From: JAZLDV01 sp045614925
GTDB lineage: Bacteria > Bacillota_I > Bacilli_A > Erysipelotrichales > Coprobacillaceae
Length of the DNA: 14,269 nucleotides
Direction: 5' to 3'
Assembly (NCBI GenBank): GCA_045614925.1
Contig: JAZLDV010000022.1
Span: 1 to 14,269 of the forward strand
Below the pieces are notes generated by a model that saw nothing but the letters and a program-made list of their open reading frames with translations, did no database searches and was not told the DNA's origin. Shown piece by piece: positions 1-5,679 of this stretch (position 1 is the first letter of the stretch; each line of letters starts with the position of its first letter). A program made the translations under genes and the position numbers.

Positions 1-5
1 AATAA

Positions 6-25
6 ATATAAACTTGAATTTATAT
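6..25 (+). other. AT-only inverted repeat at left edge
   Basis: Positions 6-12 and 19-25 are perfectly complementary (7 bp) around a 6-nt loop (CTTGAA). No T-tract follows directly. It may be the end of an upstream transcription unit, since the first promoter of the window follows it, but in DNA this AT-rich a chance hairpin is quite possible. No gene is seen in 1-114. Confidence 0.25.
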
Positions 26-61
26 AATAAAAGTATATTAATTATTTATCAAAAAAAAATA

Positions 62-93
62 TTTGGAGATTTAAAATAAATGTATTATATTTG
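62..93 (+). promoter_or_regulatory. Bacteroidetes-type promoter P1
   Basis: TTTGG at 62-66 (-33 element) is followed 20 nt later by TATATTTG at 86-93 (-7 element). This matches the TTTG/TAnnTTTG consensus of the Bacteroidetes primary sigma factor. Transcription should start a few bases after 93, giving a very short leader before the gene at 115. The core ATTATATTTGTATC is shared with the promoters at 1836 and 7281. Confidence 0.85.
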
Positions 94-114
94 TATCATA
101 AATGAAAAAAAAAT

Positions 115-606
115 ATGAGCGTATCTTTATTTGAATATAATATGAGTAATATACCTGAAAATTATTTGGTATATATTGATGGTGAAAAGAAATTTGGAGA
201 ACTTCAGAAAAATGATGTTATATACATCGGAATGTATATATGTGGTTCTATTAAAGTTTATGAAATAAAATTGAAAGATAATAAATTTCATACATCAAAA
301 GATTATAATGTATATCTATCATTAGATAATAAAGATTTTAAGAAAGCAACATTTGGTCCTAAAAATGGTTCAAGATGGTTTGGTCAAGGATATAGTTATA
401 GTTATTCAACCGAATTAATTCCAGAATCATCAATCTGTGTAAAACATGGAAATCTTACGGCATTTGGAACTAACAAGGATACAGTAATAGAATATATTAA
501 AAAAGGAATCAATGATTCTATTAAACATACTAATGAACAAATAATATCATTAGAATCAAAAATATCAAACATGAAAAAAAGTTTAGAAAATATTGTATTT
601 ATTTAA
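115..606 (+). CDS. Unknown protein with C-terminal coiled coil
   Basis: A 163-residue protein that I do not recognise. The first ~120 residues look like a beta-rich globular domain, with alternating hydrophobic and charged residues and an aromatic, Gly/Ser-rich patch (RWFGQGYSYSYS, around 87-98). The last ~35 residues are helical with heptad-like spacing of I/L (IISLESKISNMKKSLENI), probably a coiled coil. There is no signal peptide or membrane segment. It is the only gene of its unit, between promoter P1 and the AT hairpin at 611-627. The ATG at 115 follows an A-rich leader; Met10 (position 142) is a possible alternative start. Real gene likely; function unknown. Confidence 0.85.
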   Translation: MSVSLFEYNMSNIPENYLVYIDGEKKFGELQKNDVIYIGMYICGSIKVYEIKLKDNKFHTSKDYNVYLSLDNKDFKKATFGPKNGSRWFGQGYSYSYSTELIPESSICVKHGNLTAFGTNKDTVIEYIKKGINDSIKHTNEQIISLESKISNMKKSLENIVFI

Positions 607-610
607 TATA

Positions 611-627
611 AAAATAATTATTATTTT
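611..627 (+). terminator. AT-only hairpin, probable terminator (copy a)
   Basis: A 7-bp stem AAAATAA/TTATTTT with a TTA loop starts 5 nt after the stop of the first gene and lies just upstream of the next promoter. It is the exact reverse complement of the hairpin at 2888-2904; the hairpins at 7250-7270 and 11593-11613 contain the same core as the 2888 copy. Position and recurrence suggest termination or RNA 3'-end stabilisation, but an all-AT stem is weak. Confidence 0.45.
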
Positions 628-645
628 AATTTTCTTGTAAAATTA

Positions 646-677
646 TTTGGACATGTCAGAAAAATATATTATCTTTG
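646..677 (+). promoter_or_regulatory. Bacteroidetes-type promoter P2
   Basis: TTTGG at 646-650 and TATCTTTG at 670-677 are separated by 20 nt between TTTG and TA. It drives the serine recombinase gene. Its -7 box is of the TATC subtype, like the promoter at 11631. Confidence 0.87.
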
Positions 678-714
678 CAATGTAAGATATATTGTTGAAT
701 AAAATACAAGTATT

Positions 715-1773
715 ATGAACATTCAAAAAAAACTAAAGACAATTAATAGTTTAATTCTCGATTTGCAAGATAAAATTCAATGTGCAGAAATAGAACTTTT
801 TAATGATATCAAACTTCTACTATTACAAACAAATTTTGTTGAAATTAAATATGAAAATGGAAAAAAAGATTTTATATACACTATGAAAATTTTTGATAGT
901 GATAATAAGTGGTATATATCTGGAATTAAATGTGACAATAAAAAAAATATCGAAATAGGATGTATTGAAATTGAACACATTAAAAAATGTAAAGATATCA
1001 AAAGCATTGAACCTATTATATTTTTTAATGTGGTTAAAAAATTAAATATAAATTGGCAAGCGAATGATATAACACAAGCATGTTTGAAAAATAAACCAAT
1101 AGATATATCTGATAATGATATGTTGCCATCTGTGGGATATTGTAGATTGTCCAAAAAACACGGAACATATGATAGACAGCAATATAATATATCTAAAAAA
1201 TCCACAGAAAATGGATATAAAGTTAATAGGTTTTTTTGTGAAACGCTATCAGGAGACACACCATTCAATAAAAGAACTGGAATACTTGAGTTAATTGAAT
1301 ATTGTTCTATGTATGATATACATAAATTATATGTATCTGAATTTAATAGATTAGGCAGAACAACAAAAACAATATTGGATGGAATATCATTTTTACGAAA
1401 GAATGGTATACAAATTATACATGTTGTTCTTGAAAACATTATCATAGACGAAGATTATATAAAAAACAATTATAGAGAATTAAAACATCTATGTAAAAAA
1501 TCAGAAGAAGATAGAGAGAATATAGTGAATAGAATGAATATGGGTTTAATGGCATACAAAGAAAAACTAAATAATGGCGAAAATGTTAAACCTCTGGGTA
1601 GAACAATTGGGTTTAGATATGATGATAATCACTATAAAGAAAAATATCATAAAGAAATTGAACTTTTATTGCAGGGTGTTTCACAACGACAAATCGAAAC
1701 AATTACAGGAACATCTCTATCTACAATTAAACGTTTAAATAATAGGTTTAAATGTAATTGCAAACAAAAATAA
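715..1773 (+). CDS. Serine recombinase with N-terminal extension
   Basis: A site-specific DNA recombinase of the resolvase/invertase family, which cuts and rejoins DNA through a phosphoserine link. The catalytic domain starts near residue 140 with YCRLS (Arg144, nucleophile Ser146), continues through SGDTPFNKRTG (Arg187, matching Arg45 of gamma-delta resolvase) and NRLGR (211-215, Arg212 and Arg215). The usual Asp before this Arg is Asn211. A long helix (~265-285), a GR-x-x-G linker (295-299) and a Hin-type helix-turn-helix (about 313-345, QGVSQRQIETITGTSLSTIK) complete it. Small serine recombinases normally begin with the catalytic domain; here ~138 extra residues precede it, starting with a helical segment and then an unrecognised domain. 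The start ATG at 715 has the ATTATG context. It has its own promoter and terminator, so it is expressed independently. It could be an invertase, resolvase or integrase; no target sites are evident. Confidence 0.92.
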   Translation: MNIQKKLKTINSLILDLQDKIQCAEIELFNDIKLLLLQTNFVEIKYENGKKDFIYTMKIFDSDNKWYISGIKCDNKKNIEIGCIEIEHIKKCKDIKSIEPIIFFNVVKKLNINWQANDITQACLKNKPIDISDNDMLPSVGYCRLSKKHGTYDRQQYNISKKSTENGYKVNRFFCETLSGDTPFNKRTGILELIEYCSMYDIHKLYVSEFNRLGRTTKTILDGISFLRKNGIQIIHVVLENIIIDEDYIKNNYRELKHLCKKSEEDRENIVNRMNMGLMAYKEKLNNGENVKPLGRTIGFRYDDNHYKEKYHKEIELLLQGVSQRQIETITGTSLSTIKRLNNRFKCNCKQK

Positions 1774-1781
1774 AATTATAT

Positions 1782-1814
1782 ATGGACAGCAAATTCTATT
1801 GCTGTTCATTTTTT
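1782..1814 (+). terminator. Rho-independent terminator after recombinase
   Basis: A stem of about 10 bp pairs TGGACAGCAA (1783-1792) with TTGCTGTTCA (1799-1808), including one G-U pair, around a 6-nt loop. A run of six T follows (1809-1814). It lies 9 nt after the recombinase stop and before promoter P3. Confidence 0.88.
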
Positions 1815-1835
1815 GTAAAAAAACTCGCAAAAATA

Positions 1836-1867
1836 TTTGGTAATTAGAAATAAAACCATTATATTTG
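1836..1867 (+). promoter_or_regulatory. Bacteroidetes-type promoter P3
   Basis: TTTGG at 1836-1840 and TATATTTG at 1860-1867, with 20 nt between TTTG and TA. It starts the long unit beginning at 1892. The extended -7 ATTATATTTGTATCA is identical to P1. Confidence 0.87.
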
Positions 1868-1891
1868 TATCAAGAAATAAAATAAAGCAAT

Positions 1892-2263
1892 ATGGATTTA
1901 GTTGAGAATATTAAGAAGCGTTTTGAGTATGGCGACCCCTGTATGGAGAAGTTGTCAACAATGCCTATAAAGGATATCGTAGCAGTTATTGAGAAGGTGT
2001 GGGAGGGTTCTTGTGACAATTTTTACAACTCGCTATCGGATAGTAAGTATCTCAAGGACGCATATAACGACAGAGGTATTTTTGTCGAATATGATTCTAA
2101 TTTTGCTATCAAGAAAGTAAAAGTGAGTTGGGCATATTGGGATTGTGTATATATCGAGCTGTCAGCATATGGTTTGGTGGCAACATATAAACCTGAACAC
2201 GGTTCATATAAAGACATCATTGACTTAACTTGGGGTCTTGTTGAACATTTATTTAAAATGTAA
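1892..2263 (+). CDS. Unknown 123-residue protein, distinct codon use
   Basis: A small soluble protein without a recognisable domain. It starts with an amphipathic helical region (residues 1-40) and has an aromatic middle (VSWAYWDCVYIELSAYG, about 77-93) that looks like beta strands. It is the first gene behind promoter P3. Its codon choice differs from most neighbours: Lys is AAG more often than AAA (8 to 5 by my count) and Glu is GAG more often than GAA (6 to 3), while the recombinase upstream uses almost only AAA and GAA. This suggests a more recent arrival from a different background. The gene looks real; the function is unknown. Confidence 0.85.
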   Translation: MDLVENIKKRFEYGDPCMEKLSTMPIKDIVAVIEKVWEGSCDNFYNSLSDSKYLKDAYNDRGIFVEYDSNFAIKKVKVSWAYWDCVYIELSAYGLVATYKPEHGSYKDIIDLTWGLVEHLFKM

Positions 2264-2303
2264 CAACAGAGTATAATATATATTAATTAAATTGGAAATG
2301 ATT

Positions 2304-2885
2304 ATGTTATCAGAAATTGATAAGAGTAAGTGGGTTATAATTGAGGGATATCCTGATTATCTAATAAATCCAAACGGACAGATTTATAGCACAATAAAAG
2401 ATAAAATACTTCGTGGTCAAAAAGTTAATGGATATTTGAGAGTAGAACTTCAAAGGGGCGGCGAGAAAAGCACAAGGCAATTTATACATAAATTAGTCGC
2501 AAAGACTTTCATACCAAATCCAAATAATATGCCTAAAGTATATTTTATTAATGGTGATCATCTTGATTGTAGAGTGGATAATATTAGATGGGGTACACAA
2601 AAGGATGTACAAAATACAGATATTGCGAAAATTAATAAAAGCAAATGGCAAAAAGGTAAGAAAAAATCTAAAGAATGGGTAGAAAAATATACAAAGTCTA
2701 TCCAAAATAGTAAGGGCATAAAGGTAAACCAATATACAACCAACGGCGATTTTGTTGCAAAGTTTAATGCTTATGGTGAGGCTCATAGAATGACAGGAGT
2801 TCAAGCGGCTTCTATTAGAAGATGTTGCTTATGGAAAGTAAAAACGGCTGGTGGATTTATTTGGAGACACGCTGACAGCGAATAA
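2304..2885 (+). CDS. NUMOD4-HNH-NUMOD1 endonuclease-like protein, catalytic His replaced
   Basis: A free-standing homing-endonuclease-like protein of 193 residues. Domain order: NUMOD4 (about 8-58, starting KWVIIEGYPDYLINPNGQIYS-like), HNH (62-98, IHKLVAKTFIPNPNN then RVDNIRWGT) and a C-terminal NUMOD1-type DNA-binding repeat (about 140-189, VNQYTTNGDFVAKFNAYGEA). The family normally has an N-H-x-D-G active-site turn; here it reads VYFINGDH, so the catalytic His is Phe81 and the preceding residue is Tyr. The second-helix Asn (Asn93) is kept and His86 lies five residues later. The protein may be nuclease-dead, or His86 may compensate. Start: ATG 2304 has the ATTATG context; ATG 2298 and TTG 2292 are in frame upstream. 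No own promoter is seen. It lies between two unrelated small genes, as expected for a homing gene inserted in a phage operon. Confidence 0.85.
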   Translation: MLSEIDKSKWVIIEGYPDYLINPNGQIYSTIKDKILRGQKVNGYLRVELQRGGEKSTRQFIHKLVAKTFIPNPNNMPKVYFINGDHLDCRVDNIRWGTQKDVQNTDIAKINKSKWQKGKKKSKEWVEKYTKSIQNSKGIKVNQYTTNGDFVAKFNAYGEAHRMTGVQAASIRRCCLWKVKTAGGFIWRHADSE

Positions 2886-2887
2886 AC

Positions 2888-2904
2888 AAAATAATAATTA
2901 TTTT
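2888..2904 (+). terminator. AT-only hairpin (copy b), overlaps next gene's leader
   Basis: A 7-bp stem AAAATAA/TTATTTT with a TAA loop and a following T (2905). It begins 3 nt after the HNH stop and ends 1 nt before an ATG at 2906. It is the exact reverse complement of the hairpin at 611-627. Unlike the other copies no promoter follows, so it may be a weak terminator or an element that arrived with the HNH gene. Confidence 0.35.
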
Positions 2905-2905
2905 T

Positions 2906-3092
2906 ATGTTTGATAAATCACAAAGATCTAAATTTGACTATTGGTTTGCACATTGAATGTAGTCGTTTTACAAAATTAGCATCTCCATTGACCGCAAGAG
3001 AGGAATACACACAAAATCTTTATGATAATCCATATTTACCAACTTGGATAAAACACGGTATAGAATCAACATTAATTAAACTTGGATTATAA
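2906..3092 (+). CDS. Small unknown protein, apparent +1 frameshift
   Basis: Two overlapping frames together look like one small gene. From ATG 2906 the sequence reads MFDKSQRSKFDYWFAH and then hits TGA at 2954. In the +1 frame the reading continues ECSRFTKLASPLTAREEY and so on, to the stop at 3092. That second frame by itself has only a TTG start (2910), with an N-terminus (MINHKDLNLTIG) that looks less protein-like. Skipping one T at 2953/2954 gives a continuous product of about 61 residues. Possible explanations are a real one-base insertion (broken gene), a programmed +1 shift at CAT-TGA, or a sequence error. A stand-alone TTG-started 60-residue protein cannot be excluded. No function is recognised; the C-terminus (LYDNPYLPTWIKHGI) looks structured. 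Confidence 0.55.
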
Positions 3093-3096
3093 AAAC

Positions 3097-3423
3097 ATGG
3101 ATAAAGTATATGAACAATTAAAAAAACATTTAGAGGAAACACCGAAAGAAATTCTTGAAAAAGAATTTTTTGAAATAGATTGCAATATTGAAGGCATTGA
3201 TCATAAACTACCTAATGCAAAAAAGTTACTAAAGAAAAAACAATGCAGAAATAGATGGAAATATAATATTTTTCCAAAAATTAAAAAAACTGCTATTTGT
3301 GTAACACCATTATTGCTTGCATTTTGTGGAGGATATTGTCAAGGATGTGGTGTTCACTGGTTATGGTCTGTAATTGGTTTTTTATCCGCAGGATTACTTG
3401 AATTATTAATTATACAACATTAA
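3097..3423 (+). CDS. Small protein with C-terminal membrane hairpin
   Basis: A 108-residue protein. The first ~60 residues are charged and helical (LEETPKEILEKEFFEID), with a basic stretch (KKLLKKKQCRNRWK) before two likely membrane segments, about 64-82 and 86-106, joined by a short Cys/Gly-rich turn (GGYCQGCG). The positive-inside rule places the N-terminal domain in the cytoplasm. The N-terminal TPKEILEKE pattern resembles other short proteins that I recall from Bacteroidetes phages (memory, not a search). ATG 3097 is preferred to the in-frame TTG at 3082, which overlaps the previous gene. Only 6 nt separate it from the next gene. It may act at the host membrane, for example in superinfection exclusion, but this is only inference. 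Confidence 0.85.
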   Translation: MDKVYEQLKKHLEETPKEILEKEFFEIDCNIEGIDHKLPNAKKLLKKKQCRNRWKYNIFPKIKKTAICVTPLLLAFCGGYCQGCGVHWLWSVIGFLSAGLLELLIIQH

Positions 3424-3429
3424 TCAATT

Positions 3430-3645
3430 ATGACACAAGAAAACTTTAAAAAACAAATAGAAATCTTTGTTGATAGATGTCAACAAAAAATGTTAAACAC
3501 AAGCAATTATGAAGAACAATATCGTTGTAGAGAAGATATTGGTCTCATCAAAGCAACAATAGCGAGAACTATGCGTCTATGTTTAACATATCCTGAACTG
3601 GCAAAAGAATATATGGATAAGTTGCCAAAAGCAACAATGGATTAA
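3430..3645 (+). CDS. Unknown 71-residue helical protein
   Basis: A short, soluble, mostly helical protein (MTQENFKKQIEIFVDRCQQK) without recognised domains. The start has the AATTATG context shared by many genes here, and lies 6 nt after the previous stop, so it is probably co-transcribed with the membrane protein upstream. It carries three Cys (C17, C33, C51 or close to these), but not in a metal-binding spacing. Nothing suggests a function. Confidence 0.8.
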   Translation: MTQENFKKQIEIFVDRCQQKMLNTSNYEEQYRCREDIGLIKATIARTMRLCLTYPELAKEYMDKLPKATMD

Positions 3646-3660
3646 ATAAAAAAACGAATG

Positions 3661-3693
3661 TTTGGAATTTACAAATTTAGATAATACTAATTG
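3661..3693 (+). promoter_or_regulatory. Weak promoter-like site before DHH-like gene
   Basis: TTTGG at 3661-3665 is followed after 20 nt by TACTAATTG (3685-3693), a poor match to TAnnTTTG. The spacing is right and the site lies in one of the larger gaps (3646-3726), upstream of the gene at 3727. The poor -7 element makes this doubtful. Confidence 0.25.
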
Positions 3694-3726
3694 ATGTTTT
3701 AATTAAATATGTCAACTGAATAAAAT

Positions 3727-4695
3727 ATGTTAAAAGAATTATTTGAAAAAAATAAGAATATCATAATCAACACAGACATTGATGGATTTCTTTGCGGTAT
3801 GATACTTCAAAAGTATTACGGATGTAAGGTTGTTGGATTTAGCAATAGTAGAGATACAATTTGGGTATCACCAGAAATCAACGATATATACTCACCTATA
3901 TACATAGACATATTTGTAAATAATCCAAATGTAATATGTATAGACCAACATATAATAGCATTCAATAAACAACATCATAATAAGTTAGTAGGTTATGGAA
4001 CAAAAATCAATCCTAACTTAGATAGAGAAAGAACTTTTGTAGGAGATATACAAAGTGACTATTTCCACAAATACCCATTCGGAACGGTTCATTATATAAT
4101 CGCATTGATGGCAAAGGAAGGCATTGAAGTTGAACTACCAGACCTATATAAAAATTACAATGTAAAAAATTTTAACATAAACGCTGGACATATTATATTG
4201 CGTGCTGATGATGCACTGTTTTCTACATTGGGTACATATAGAGAAAATGCATTGGATTGGTGGCAATATCTTAACCAAAGTAATTCAAAAGCAATTAAAG
4301 ATTTAACAAATTTTATTGACTTATGCGATATCAATAAAAATAAAGAGTATAAAGAAAATATCGCTAGCTTCTTTAAATTGTTGGATTGTGATGGTATTGA
4401 TGGTGCTTTCAATACAATAACCGATACAAACGGTTATATTTTAGAGAAAGTGGTAAAATATATTCGTATAATTAGTAAAATAATGGGTATGGAACTTACA
4501 ATACCCGAATACTATTATACATACAAAGGCGTTTATAAAATAGATAAACGTAATAAAATAAGTAACATGGATGATATACTAAAATCAGAAAGTCTTTATT
4601 CTTATGCGTTTATTTTTGGTCCATTTTCTAAAAATTCTAATTTTAGTTATACTATTGATATGAAAATCAAACAAGAAGACTTATGGTATACATAA
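3727..4695 (+). CDS. Divergent DHH-family phosphoesterase-like protein
   Basis: A 322-residue cytosolic protein whose N-terminus carries the signature order of the DHH phosphoesterase superfamily (RecJ, NrnA, c-di-AMP phosphodiesterases). Motif I is NTDIDGFLCG (Asp17, Asp19). A hydrophobic strand ending in Asp61 (YIDIF) is followed by the strand and turn VICIDQH (Asp73, His75), a variant of the name-giving DHH. A possible fourth metal-binding Asp is in LRADDAL (161-162). These residues bind the two Mn ions in the family. No DHHA1 domain with its GGGH motif is visible; the C-terminal ~130 residues are unrecognised. A role in cleaving short or cyclic nucleotides would fit the family, and in a phage could counter nucleotide-signalling defence, but this is inference. 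The assignment rests on motif order and spacing only. Confidence 0.65.
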   Translation: MLKELFEKNKNIIINTDIDGFLCGMILQKYYGCKVVGFSNSRDTIWVSPEINDIYSPIYIDIFVNNPNVICIDQHIIAFNKQHHNKLVGYGTKINPNLDRERTFVGDIQSDYFHKYPFGTVHYIIALMAKEGIEVELPDLYKNYNVKNFNINAGHIILRADDALFSTLGTYRENALDWWQYLNQSNSKAIKDLTNFIDLCDINKNKEYKENIASFFKLLDCDGIDGAFNTITDTNGYILEKVVKYIRIISKIMGMELTIPEYYYTYKGVYKIDKRNKISNMDDILKSESLYSYAFIFGPFSKNSNFSYTIDMKIKQEDLWYT

Positions 4696-4783
4696 CGACA
4701 ACTGCTTGAAAATAATGAAAGATATCCCTGACAGGTCAAGAAACGAGAACGATTAATATCAACAATCAAATTTATAACATAAA
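4696..4783 (+). other. 88-nt gap with no clear element
   Basis: No promoter, strong hairpin or T-tract is seen. A short open stretch from the ATG near 4728 encodes only 13 codons and is not credible. A small dyad (CCTGACAGG) is too short to support an operator. The next gene is probably transcribed by read-through. Confidence 0.4.
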
Positions 4784-5392
4784 ATGAGTTTAAATTATTC
4801 AACCATTAAAAAAGATAATAAAAATACCAGACGGTATGTATGTTTCAAAATTATCGAAAAAATAGTTGTATATAATCAAGGTGAACCATTTAAAGAATAT
4901 ACACGATTCTATGGAGATGAATTATATGTTATATATGAAAACGGCAAAGTAACATTGACATTCAATGAAAATGATGCATCTATATTTTTTGATAGTGATA
5001 ATCCAAATAAAGTATATCTTGATCTTATAGACAAGTTGAAAAACAAAACAATTAACGGAGATGGAATACAAGTTATTGAATATAATGAATTACACAATAT
5101 AAGTTCGGAGATTTTACATTATCCAAATCGCCATTATCCAGATTTAATACAACCCATATCTATATATAACGCATATTCACAGACTCGTACAAAATCTTAT
5201 GAACGAAGAAACAAAGAATTAAGGTTAGAATATTATGAACAGTTGGTTTCGAATATTAATATTTACGGTTGGGAATTAAATAATGACGATTGGAATTATA
5301 TCAACAACGCCAGTAAAGAACAACTTAAAATATTATTAGATTTAAATAAAGGTCGAAAAAAATTTTATAGAGGAAGATTGTTTAAAAGATAA
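4784..5392 (+). CDS. Unknown 202-residue protein with basic C-terminus
   Basis: A soluble protein that I do not recognise. Residues 1-115 look beta-rich, with a YxxDELYVIYENGKVTLTF-like strand pair near 43-62. Residues 135-200 are helical and strongly charged, rich in Arg and Tyr (TKSYERRNKELRLEYYEQL), and the protein ends in a basic tail (GRKKFYRGRLFKR) that could touch nucleic acid. It lies 88 nt behind the DHH-like gene and 10 nt before the membrane zinc-ribbon gene. A pairing with the DHH-like protein is possible from order alone and is not supported otherwise. Confidence 0.82.
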   Translation: MSLNYSTIKKDNKNTRRYVCFKIIEKIVVYNQGEPFKEYTRFYGDELYVIYENGKVTLTFNENDASIFFDSDNPNKVYLDLIDKLKNKTINGDGIQVIEYNELHNISSEILHYPNRHYPDLIQPISIYNAYSQTRTKSYERRNKELRLEYYEQLVSNINIYGWELNNDDWNYINNASKEQLKILLDLNKGRKKFYRGRLFKR

Positions 5393-5402
5393 AAAATATA
5401 TT

Positions 5403-5627
5403 ATGGATATAGTATTGAAAATGATAATAGTAATTATTATAACAATATGTATAATGCTTTTAATTGGCATTGTATTGTATTTTGTGGATAAACATACTTA
5501 TAACAATGGTGTTTGTAAAAAATGTGGTGGGACTATGAAATGTTTTGATACAGATAGTCAGGGTGGTTATGGTTACAGTTGTGATAAATGTGAAAACCAT
5601 TTTTGGATTAGTTGGTATAAACCTTAA
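5403..5627 (+). CDS. Membrane-anchored zinc ribbon protein
   Basis: A 74-residue protein with one N-terminal membrane helix (about 7-28, almost entirely I/L/V/M) and a small metal-binding module. Cys38-x2-Cys41 and Cys60-x2-Cys63 form a zinc ribbon, joined by a loop with DTDSQGGYGY. I recall this ribbon style (CxKCG ... DSQGGxGYxC) as recurrent in Bacteroidetes phage small proteins, usually without a named function. The ribbon could face either side; the Lys/His after the helix favours a cytoplasmic ribbon. The start has the TATTATG context. The gene sits in a close-packed series of small genes. Confidence 0.85.
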   Translation: MDIVLKMIIVIIITICIMLLIGIVLYFVDKHTYNNGVCKKCGGTMKCFDTDSQGGYGYSCDKCENHFWISWYKP

Positions 5628-5679
5628 AATAATTGATGAGTTTTGTTTATATTATTTACCATTATTAAAACTAAAAATT

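Noticed and set aside
777..1445. Long open frame on the - strand (222 codons)
   Set aside because: It lies wholly within the serine recombinase gene, whose motifs are clear, and its translation is a low-complexity run of Ser, Leu, Phe and Ile typical of the antisense of an AT-rich gene.
3097..3423. Holin
   Set aside because: Size and two membrane segments fit, but no endolysin or spanin is near, and the long charged N-terminal part is unusual for a holin.
3727..5392. DHH-like gene plus the gene at 4784 as a two-gene defence system
   Set aside because: Only adjacency supports it. The 88-nt gap, absence of a clear own promoter and lack of any recognised effector domain in 4784-5392 make this unsupported.
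5545..5679. 45-codon upstream extension of the gene at 5680
   Set aside because: It overlaps the zinc-ribbon coding sequence in another frame, and the ATTATG context and the family-like N-terminus are at 5680.
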